64,000 bases of DNA, from contig OY970256.1 in assembly GCA_963715565.1 (NCBI GenBank), forward strand, positions 3,596,001-3,660,000, given 5' to 3'. Made by a program: the position numbers and the translations under genes. Source of the DNA: JACVRN01 sp963715565 (GTDB lineage Bacteria; Acidobacteriota; Blastocatellia; Pyrinomonadales; Pyrinomonadaceae). The notes beneath the pieces are model-generated. The model was not told where the DNA came from, ran no database searches, and worked only from the letters and a program-made list of their open reading frames with translations. Below, one piece after another: positions 58,165-64,000 of the stretch (within the stretch, counting starts at the first letter, position 1; each line of letters starts with the position of its first letter).

Positions 58165-59453
58165 TGTCCTGATTTTTCTTCAACTGCGCCGACAGCGTAG
58201 AGCTTGCCGTTGAACGCGCCGAGGTAGATGCGACCGCCGAGGATGGCGGGAGTGGCGTTGATTTGTTCGGCGAGCTTGATTTCCTGTATGAGCGTGCCGT
58301 CGTCGGCCCGCAGCGCGTAGAGATAGCCCATCTTGTCACCAAACACAACGCGCCCGTCCACCACGGGACTCGTGCCCCAGATGGGTGCGCGTGTCAGGTA
58401 CTTCCAGACCAGCTCGCCACGGTCTGCGGTCAAACAATAAAGGTAACCGTTATTCGAGCCGATAAAGATGCGCCCGTCCACGACGACGGGACTGGCCCAG
58501 AAGCCGCTACGCTCTTTCGGATAACGCGCGGCGAGTCCGCCTTCAGCGCGGAACTTCCAGACGAGCTCGCCCGTCGATTGCTTGAAGCAGTAGACCTGCC
58601 CGTCTTCGGCAGCCGTGTAGACAAAGCCGCCTACAACCGCAGGCGTGGAATCGGAGTCGGCCCCGATGCGGGATTTCCAGACCACCGTGCCGTCCGCAAG
58701 ATTCAGGCAGAAGAGGTCGCCCTGTTCCGTTCCGAGATACGCGCGCCCGTCAACGACCGTGAAGCTGCCTTCGATAGAGCCGAGCCGCTCGGTCTTGTAA
58801 ATCAGGGAGCCGTCCGCGAGATTGAGAGCGTAGAAGAAGCCGTCCTCGCTGCCGAAATAGACGCGCCCGTCAATCACTGCCGCCGAGCAATCGACTTCAA
58901 ACCCGGTCTTGAATTTCCAGATGAGCGAGCCGTCAAGAGCGCTCACGCAGTAAACATAATGGTCCAGCCCGCTCACTATAATCCGGTCGCCCGCGAGCGT
59001 CGGCGTAGCCTTGAGGCTGTCTTCGGTCTTGAAGCTCCAGACGAGCGAGCCGTCGCGCGTGCTCAAACAATAGAGATAGCCGTCGGCTGAGCCGAAATAG
59101 ACGCGCTCGGTTGTGACCGAAGGCTGTCCGGGCCAGCTAGAGCCGCCCCAGGGGTCTTTGTGAAGCCGCCCCACAGTGGTCTTAGTCTTAAACTCCCAGA
59201 CCACACCGAGCGGCGTGCGCGGCCACGGGCCTGTGCCGTAGAAGTTGCGCGCAGGATTGCCAAGCCATGCAGGCACGCTCGTAGGGACTGTAACAGCTTT
59301 AGCGGGGCTGGCGGCGCTGTCGCGGCTGGCTTCCCCTTTGGGCTCGCCCGTCGCGCGCAGGCTGCAACCGCTCGCAGAGAGCAACGTCGCCACGCAGAGA
59401 GCGACCACGGCGAGGAGGAACAAGGGGTTTTGATTTTTAGGATTACGTCTCAA
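58161..59453 (-). CDS. PQQ-type beta-propeller lipoprotein
   Basis: The 430-residue product has a lipoprotein signal (LLSASGC), a Ser/Ala/Pro-rich linker and about eight propeller blades each with a WKFK/YFGS.DG.LYCL pattern, typical of PQQ-binding-like repeats also found in BamB. It is probably anchored in the outer membrane or periplasm. The start is uncertain: only TTG codons precede the leader, and the upstream codons lie in a word hairpin. Its stop overlaps the GATase-like gene by four bases. BamB-like scaffolding is possible but unproven. Confidence 0.85.
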   Translation of the reverse strand: MRRNPKNQNPLFLLAVVALCVATLLSASGCSLRATGEPKGEASRDSAASPAKAVTVPTSVPAWLGNPARNFYGTGPWPRTPLGVVWEFKTKTTVGRLHKDPWGGSSWPGQPSVTTERVYFGSADGYLYCLSTRDGSLVWSFKTEDSLKATPTLAGDRIIVSGLDHYVYCVSALDGSLIWKFKTGFEVDCSAAVIDGRVYFGSEDGFFYALNLADGSLIYKTERLGSIEGSFTVVDGRAYLGTEQGDLFCLNLADGTVVWKSRIGADSDSTPAVVGGFVYTAAEDGQVYCFKQSTGELVWKFRAEGGLAARYPKERSGFWASPVVVDGRIFIGSNNGYLYCLTADRGELVWKYLTRAPIWGTSPVVDGRVVFGDKMGYLYALRADDGTLIQEIKLAEQINATPAILGGRIYLGAFNGKLYAVGAVEEKSGQ

Positions 59454-59454
59454 G

Positions 59455-59560
59455 GTAAAATGATTTTCGATTTTCGATTGCCGATTTGCGATTGGAAGTG
59501 GACTAAAGAATTTATCTGATTTCAAATCTCGGATTTGTACTCTTCCAATCGAAAATCTAA
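59455..59560. repeat. word hairpin (GATTTTCGATTGGAAGTGG type)
   Basis: Arms GATTTTCGATTTTCGATTGC / GATTTGCGATTGGAAG and CTTCCAATCGAAAATCTAAA pair imperfectly; TCAAATC and GATTTG words occur inside. Its words match the hairpin at 9618-9750. It spans the region just upstream of the beta-propeller gene and touches the dapF-like stop. Confidence 0.83.
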
Positions 59561-60411
59561 AATTCCCCGTCGGGCCACTCGCCAGTGTAAACGATGTCGG
59601 CCCTGCCTGTCAGCACGACCTCGCCATCTTCGCGCCAGTGAATTTCCGCCTCCCCGCCTTCCATCCAGACCGTGACGCGCCTATCCGTCAGATTTTTAAT
59701 ACAGCTTGCGACCATAGCCGCGCAGGAGCACGTGCCGGAGGATTGCGTGGGGCCTACGCCGCGCTCCCAGATTCGCAGCTCTATATTGGCGCGGTCACGC
59801 ACAAGCACGAACTCGACGTTGGTCCTTTCGGGAAATTGCGCATGGACTTCGAGCGGGCGGCCTATGCTTCGCCAATCGAAGTCAAAGTCTTCGACAAAGA
59901 TGGCGCAGTTCGGATTGCCCATTTGCAGCGCCGTGACCGGAAAGGTCTGGCCCTCTATGACCAGAGGATAATCTACCACACGCTCGCGCGGCCCGTCCGT
60001 CAGCATGGGGATGGAGGCGGAGTCAAAAAGGGGCTGGCCCAGCTCGGATTCAAACCAGTAATGACCCGGGCTCAGGGTCTCGCGCAGGCGATAGATTTTG
60101 ATGCCCGTTCGCGTCGCCAGACGTAAAGTCTCTTTTGACCAGAGACCTTGATAATAGAGATAGGCGACGGCGCAGCGCGTCCCGTTGCCTGAAAGCCCTG
60201 CTTCGCTCCCGTCCGGGTTAAAGATACGAGCACGAAAATCCGCGTCCTCGTCTTCCGTAGGGCTGACCACCACGATGCCGTCCGCGCCCGCGCCGTAGTG
60301 ACGGTCACAGACCCTGCGCGCAAACGTGTTCAGCGAATCGACGCCGCCGACCGTCTTCTCTTCAAAAATGATGTAGTCGTTGCCGAAGCCTTGAAACTTG
60401 ATGAAATGCAT
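59557..60411 (-). CDS. DapF-like epimerase lacking both catalytic cysteines
   Basis: The 284-residue protein aligns throughout with diaminopimelate epimerase (FGNDY start, RIFNPDGSE, MGNPNCAIF, ERTNVEF). DapF uses two cysteines, Cys73 and Cys217 in E. coli, as acid/base pair. By eye alignment these are Ser74 (GLSGNGTRC) and Ser225 (TQSSGTCSC) here. Both changes occur together, suggesting a shifted mechanism or substrate rather than decay. The fold and binding residues look intact. Start ATG 60411; upstream codons are repeat words. meso-DAP synthesis cannot be assumed from this gene. Confidence 0.85.
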   Translation of the reverse strand: MHFIKFQGFGNDYIIFEEKTVGGVDSLNTFARRVCDRHYGAGADGIVVVSPTEDEDADFRARIFNPDGSEAGLSGNGTRCAVAYLYYQGLWSKETLRLATRTGIKIYRLRETLSPGHYWFESELGQPLFDSASIPMLTDGPRERVVDYPLVIEGQTFPVTALQMGNPNCAIFVEDFDFDWRSIGRPLEVHAQFPERTNVEFVLVRDRANIELRIWERGVGPTQSSGTCSCAAMVASCIKNLTDRRVTVWMEGGEAEIHWREDGEVVLTGRADIVYTGEWPDGEF

Positions 60412-60415
60412 AAAG

Positions 60416-60507
60416 ACAGTGACAAGTGACGAGTGACAAGTGACGAGCAAGACAAGAACGAACAGTGGATTTTAACTTGTCACTCGTCACTTGTCACTTG
60501 TCACTGC
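60416..60507. repeat. word hairpin (GTGACAAGTGACGAG type)
   Basis: Arms CAGTGACAAGTGACGAGTGA and TCACTCGTCACTTGTCACTTG pair almost perfectly. The left arm begins 5 bases upstream of the DapF-like start; the right arm encodes the last residues (GSDK) and stop of the PBP4 gene. It closely matches the hairpin at 40173-40251. Confidence 0.9.
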
Positions 60508-62155
60508 CCTTTTCACTTGTCACTGCTGTTGAGCGAGCGGCGAAGGAGGCGAGGAGGACGGCCACGTCGTCTGTAAAGATGCGCCGCCCGCCGGAGTCGC
60601 CCGGATAGTTGTTGAGCAGGACGGAGAAGACCAGCCGCTCGCCCGCCGCGCTTGTGACATAGCCGGAAAGCGTGGCGACCGTTTCAATCGTGCCGGTCTT
60701 GGCGCGCACGTTTCCGGCGGCGGGCGTGCCCTTCATGCGCTTCGACAGCGTGCCGTCCACGCCCGCTATGGGGAGCGCATCGCGGAAGGCATTAGCGAAG
60801 CGATGGCGGCTCATGTAGGTGAGCAGTTGGACCGTGGCGTTGGCCGTGATGAGATCGCGGCGCGAAAGACCGGAGCCGTCGGCCATGATGACCTCGTTCG
60901 TGTTGACGCCCGCTTCCGTTAGAAATTTCTTGACGACTTCGATGCCTGCGGCTTCGCTCGTTCCCTGAAAGCCGAGCGCACGCTCTTGCCCGAGCGTGCG
61001 CAGGATAAGCTCGGCGTAAAGATTCTGGCTCGGCTTCAAGGTCTGCGCGGCGATGACGCTTAAGGGCGGCGACAGGCGGCTCGCGATTTCGACGGGCAAC
61101 TTCGGCATGGCCGTCATCCCGGTTGTATCAATCCTCGTGACCGCAAAACTTCGATTTGCAACTGCATCAGCGGTTCTGGATTTACCCGTCACGGTCACGC
61201 CGCGCTGTGCCAGAGCAGAGCGCAGCATGTAGACAAAAACGAGCGCGGGGTGCGAGACCGTGACGATGCCCGCGTAGCCCGGATCATCAAGCGGCAAACT
61301 CCCGCTCACTTCAATCACGTTTTCGCCGAGCGCGCGATAGACGGCCAGCTCTCTCTTAGTCCCGCGCGCGGTCGTTATCGTGCGATTGTTGATACTGACA
61401 ATCGGCGTCGGCGGGCCTGTCGTGACGGAGCACTGTGCGCCCGGCGCAGCGCCCGGTTTGATAAAGAGGTCGAGCGCGTTGTTGTTGACCGAGAGCGCGG
61501 AGACTTCTGCGCCGTAATACCACTGTAGGTCTGCCCAGCTCCATGCGAAGCCGTAGGGAGGCCCGACGAAATATCTTTCGTCTCCAATGAGGTCGCCTTC
61601 GACGCGCTTCACGCCAGCCGCAGCAATCAAGGCCGCCAGCTCGTCTATCGCTTTAAAGTAGTCGCCGTTATTAAACGTCGCGGAAAAGCTGGGGTCGCCG
61701 CGACCGTAAATCCTCAGGTCGCCGCGCACTGTTCCGGAAGTGTCGGGCTGCGTGTCGGCGTAAACGGAAGTCTTGAAACGAAAGTCGGGCGTCAGGCGGT
61801 CGAGCGCGGCGGCGACCGTGAAAATCTTCATCACGGAGGCGGGCAGAAGGAGCTTCTGCGCGTTCTCTTCAAAGATGGTGCGCCCCGTGTCCAGCGACGA
61901 GACCTTGAGGGACAACTGCGCCGCAGATGCTTCCGGCCTGCGCATAATCTCCTGCAAGCCTGCGCGTAATTCTTCAATTGTGCGCGGCGCGCCCGTCGGC
62001 CTTGCGGGTGAGCGCGGCTCGACCGCAGCCGTCGTCGTCGTAGAAGGCTGCTCGCTCTGTGCAAGGGCGAGCGGCGCAGCGCTTCCGCCGAAAAAGAGCG
62101 CGACGAGAAGCAGGAGCGAGATGAAACGCGATGCGTGTCTGGATGTGTGCGGCAT
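60494..62155 (-). CDS. dacB: D-alanyl-D-alanine carboxypeptidase/endopeptidase (PBP4 type)
   Basis: The 553-residue product has a signal peptide and a class C penicillin-binding fold with active-site motifs SxxK (Ser107-Lys110, PASVMK), SxN (KPSQNLYAE) and KTG (RAKTGTIETVA). PBP4 enzymes remove the terminal D-Ala and cut peptidoglycan cross-links in the periplasm. It is slightly longer than the E. coli enzyme because of an Ala/Thr/Pro-rich N-terminal spacer. The last residues lie in a word hairpin. Probably monocistronic. Confidence 0.95.
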   Translation of the reverse strand: MPHTSRHASRFISLLLLVALFFGGSAAPLALAQSEQPSTTTTAAVEPRSPARPTGAPRTIEELRAGLQEIMRRPEASAAQLSLKVSSLDTGRTIFEENAQKLLLPASVMKIFTVAAALDRLTPDFRFKTSVYADTQPDTSGTVRGDLRIYGRGDPSFSATFNNGDYFKAIDELAALIAAAGVKRVEGDLIGDERYFVGPPYGFAWSWADLQWYYGAEVSALSVNNNALDLFIKPGAAPGAQCSVTTGPPTPIVSINNRTITTARGTKRELAVYRALGENVIEVSGSLPLDDPGYAGIVTVSHPALVFVYMLRSALAQRGVTVTGKSRTADAVANRSFAVTRIDTTGMTAMPKLPVEIASRLSPPLSVIAAQTLKPSQNLYAELILRTLGQERALGFQGTSEAAGIEVVKKFLTEAGVNTNEVIMADGSGLSRRDLITANATVQLLTYMSRHRFANAFRDALPIAGVDGTLSKRMKGTPAAGNVRAKTGTIETVATLSGYVTSAAGERLVFSVLLNNYPGDSGGRRIFTDDVAVLLASFAARSTAVTSEKGSDK

Positions 62156-62275
62156 AAGACGGGCTTTCCGTGTTTGGCTACAAGTTACAGCGAAGCCTGA
62201 TTCACTCTCGCCGAAATTGTAGCACCAAATCCTGAGAGAGACAGGTAGTGGGTCAGTTTAAGAGGAAGAAAGAAT

Positions 62276-62435
62276 TAACAGGGATGGACAGGATAGACAG
62301 GATAAAAATAAATGATAAATGCAAAGTGCAAAATGATAAATGAACAGCAAGAGCTTCTTTAATTCTGCATTTTGCATTTTGACTTCTGCCTTGCTTTTAT
62401 CCTGTTCATCCTGTCCATCCCTGTTTGATTCTGTC
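62276..62435. repeat. compound word hairpin (ACAGGAT and GCAAAGTGC types)
   Basis: The outer arms AACAGGGATGGACAGGAT and ATCCTGTCCATCCCTGTT pair; the inner arms ATGCAAAGTGCAAAATG and CATTTTGCATTTTGAC pair. Two hairpin wordings are thus nested in one element, which suggests stepwise insertion. It lies between the PBP4 start and the SGNH gene's stop. Confidence 0.9.
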
Positions 62436-62444
62436 TTTCATAAA

Positions 62445-63638
62445 TTAGAGAGCGCGCGCGTACCAGTACCAGACCAGTTCCACCCAGCGCTCGTAACCGG
62501 CCAGGGTTGGATGCTTGCCGTCCGTTGCGCGTGGCACAGCCAGTTGGTCTGAGCTGTAGAAGCGGCCCGCTTGAAAATTCTCTGCGATGACCGCGTCTAA
62601 TCTCCCGCCGGGCTTCCACGTCGGCGGGCCAATCCAGTAAGCGGGACGCGCTCCCACATCTTCAACCATGCGGCGTATGAGGGGCGCGCGCTCTTCCGGC
62701 TTGCTGGTAAAAAGCTCGTTCGAGCCGAGCGCTATAAAGACGATGTCCGGACGATGCTCCGCGACGAGCGCGCGCAATTTTCCGCTCCCCTGCCACCAGA
62801 TAATAGTAGAGCTTTGCTCCTGCTCGCTCAACAAACGCCCGCCCGCCGCTTCCACCTTTTTTTTGAGAAAGGGCGCGAGCCCTCCGGCCATCGAATCGCC
62901 CACTAGCAGCACCGTTCGTCCGGCAAGCCCTACGGGGTAAGCGCCCGCGCCTTCGGACCACGCGGTGAAGGAAACTTCGCTTGCATCCAGACGACGCAGG
63001 CTTCCTTTGACGACCGGCCCGCGCGCGCTCTTTATCTCCAGCACGCCCGCGTTGGTCTCGAATCTCCAGGGCAAAGGCGTTTCGGGCGCTCGCGCTTCGA
63101 GCTGGAAATCATCGCAAGCCTGAAAGCCCAGACGAAAACGCAGCGTCCGCGCGTCGTCAAAGCTCAAATCCATAGTCTCCGCCGCGCACTTTCCGGCAGC
63201 ATCCTTTGAGCTTAATTGCGGGAGCGATGCTACGGGCAACTCCTTCAGGACTTCGACCGTCATCGCCGCAGTGTAATTCTCCCACGCGCTCGTGATGGTG
63301 ACGCGTCCGGGCTGAAGCGCCGTCAACGCGCCGTCCTCGCTCACAGAAGCGAGCCGCGCGTCCGAGACGCTCCAACGAGCCGCGATCGCCTCGCGCCGCA
63401 GGATGTCATTTAAGGGAGCGGCACTGACACCCCAGAACGAGCCCTCGGCTTCGCGGTATTCCTGATAAGCGGAGAGATGCGCGGTCTGACCAGCCCTGAT
63501 GTGCGTGAGGTTGCGCGTGATGTCCATGCGCAGAACTTCGCGCACAGTTTGCATGCGACAGGAATTGAGCGAGATGAGCGCAAGGGCCGCGCACAGCAGG
63601 CTCGATACGAGGGCGAGTTGGGGGTTACTCGTCTTCAT
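62445..63638 (-). CDS. SGNH hydrolase-like lipoprotein with Ig-like domain
   Basis: The 397-residue product has a lipoprotein-type signal (LISLNSC), a bacterial Ig (Big_2-like) domain (about 65-130, WSVSDARLASVSEDGALTALQPGRVTITSAW), a beta-rich spacer and a C-terminal SGNH/GDSL domain with block I LLVGDSMAGG, block III ALGSNE and block V DGKHPT. This arrangement recalls peptidoglycan or polysaccharide O-acetyl esterases at the cell surface. Start ATG 63638. Substrate unknown. Confidence 0.87.
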   Translation of the reverse strand: MKTSNPQLALVSSLLCAALALISLNSCRMQTVREVLRMDITRNLTHIRAGQTAHLSAYQEYREAEGSFWGVSAAPLNDILRREAIAARWSVSDARLASVSEDGALTALQPGRVTITSAWENYTAAMTVEVLKELPVASLPQLSSKDAAGKCAAETMDLSFDDARTLRFRLGFQACDDFQLEARAPETPLPWRFETNAGVLEIKSARGPVVKGSLRRLDASEVSFTAWSEGAGAYPVGLAGRTVLLVGDSMAGGLAPFLKKKVEAAGGRLLSEQEQSSTIIWWQGSGKLRALVAEHRPDIVFIALGSNELFTSKPEERAPLIRRMVEDVGARPAYWIGPPTWKPGGRLDAVIAENFQAGRFYSSDQLAVPRATDGKHPTLAGYERWVELVWYWYARAL

Positions 63639-63835
63639 CAAAATCCAGCTCTTGAAAAATCAGCTATCGAGCGGACGCTTTTTTTGATAGCGACCCGCTC
63701 GCACGTTAACGCACAGCATACACCTTGCCGTTGTCGCTAATGAAAAAATCGTCCCGCCCCTGACCACGGATGAAAGAATAGCTATTCTTTCATTCTTTAA
63801 TTCATCACTCAGCACTGCGGCACTCATCATTGCCT
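63639..63835. other. gap before heptose-kinase gene, with a possible gene remnant
   Basis: On the minus strand, codons at roughly 63704-63790 read SYSFIRGQGRDDFFISDNG then KVYAVR and a stop, without a start codon. This looks like the end of a lost or frameshifted gene, though chance cannot be excluded. A small AAGAATAGCTATTCTT palindrome lies next to it. Confidence 0.35.
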
Positions 63836-64000
63836 TTATGATTTTGTCATCGAGTTGAGAACTTCTTCGGCGCGGGCTGTGGCTGTGCCGACTTTGCCGA
63901 CGACGATTCCGGCGGCGTGGTTGGCAAGCACGGCGGCTTCGAGCATCGTCGCTCCGGCAGAGAGCGAAGCGGCCAGCGTCGCGATGACGGTATCGCCCGC
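63836..64000 (-). CDS. C-terminus of PfkB-family kinase (HldE/RfaE-like), partial
   Basis: Only the last 54 codons are in the window; the gene continues beyond 64000. The visible part (AGDTVIATLAASLSAGATMLEAAVLANHAAGIVVGKVGTAT-like) matches the PfkB signature 2 (GDT) and the terminal segment of D-glycero-beta-D-manno-heptose-7-phosphate kinase. That enzyme makes heptose precursors for LPS inner core, fitting a Gram-negative host. Whether the adenylyltransferase domain is fused cannot be seen; the stop just after the kinase domain argues against a C-terminal fusion. Confidence 0.85.
   Translation of the reverse strand, partial: AGDTVIATLAASLSAGATMLEAAVLANHAAGIVVGKVGTATARAEEVLNSMTKS

Noticed and set aside
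1..64000. tRNA or rRNA genes
   Set aside because: While reading both strands I noticed no T-loop-like GGTTCGAATCC pattern with a matching acceptor stem, and no rRNA sequence; tRNAscan-SE and Infernal would settle this.

Overview
The window looks like chromosome of a GC-rich Gram-negative bacterium. Gram-negative evidence: an outer-membrane beta-barrel, a heptose-kinase (LPS) gene end, a PBP4-type carboxypeptidase and a DapF-type epimerase. The mix of lineage-typical secreted and membrane proteins and of intergenic palindromes suggests Acidobacteriota (Blastocatellia-like). That placement is inference from gene content only. I saw no rRNA, tRNA or CRISPR array.

Layout. 0.5-5.8 kb: beta-barrel operon, then an ECF sigma factor / anti-sigma / secreted-protein operon and an AI-2E-type transporter. 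5.9-15.7 kb: housekeeping (HIT protein, murA, prmC, metal-binding domain protein, cysE, HtrA protease, pyrophosphatase) plus membrane proteins. 16.0-16.9 kb: a CarH/LitR-like B12-binding regulator with the Wx9EH photoreceptor motif. 17.1-25.3 kb: a visibly AT-richer, one-strand signalling island (two histidine kinases, two single-domain receivers and a TIR-receiver effector). 25.8-31.7 kb: a PrkA / KOW protein / hydrolase / DUF444 / SpoVR operon. 32-42 kb: truB, recX, alaS, lytic transglycosylase and assorted signalling and hypothetical genes. 42.7-43.0 kb: a 21-bp tandem repeat. 44.2-49.3 kb: a potassium locus with a c-di-AMP (ydaO-type) riboswitch and terminator, a small membrane protein, a KimA-like K+ transporter, a 50-residue membrane peptide and a KdpE/KdpD-like pair. 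49.4-64 kb: asparaginase, 3D-domain protein, thermonuclease-like protein, an IS5-like element inserted in a MITE-like repeat, twin XRE regulators with a palindromic operator, a beta-propeller lipoprotein, a DapF homologue lacking both catalytic cysteines, PBP4 and an SGNH hydrolase.

How genes work together. The strongest candidate for an undescribed system is the island at 17.1-25.3 kb. Two paralogous kinase-plus-receiver modules appear to feed a terminal protein joining a TIR domain (probable NADase glutamate kept) to a receiver and a helical C-terminus with a HEPN-like R-x5-H motif. The potassium locus is a second coherent system, and its transporter seems to use a non-canonical start overlapping the upstream stop codon.

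Intergenic DNA is unusual throughout. At least fifteen gene junctions carry long imperfect hairpins built of short repeated 'words' (for example GTGACAAGTGAC or GCAAAGTGCAAAATG). They sit directly against stop or start codons and sometimes supply the last codons of the gene. Two other dispersed families are a roughly 200-bp MITE-like element carrying AGCTCCGTAGGAGC palindromes and a 30-bp GTAGGGGCAG palindrome.
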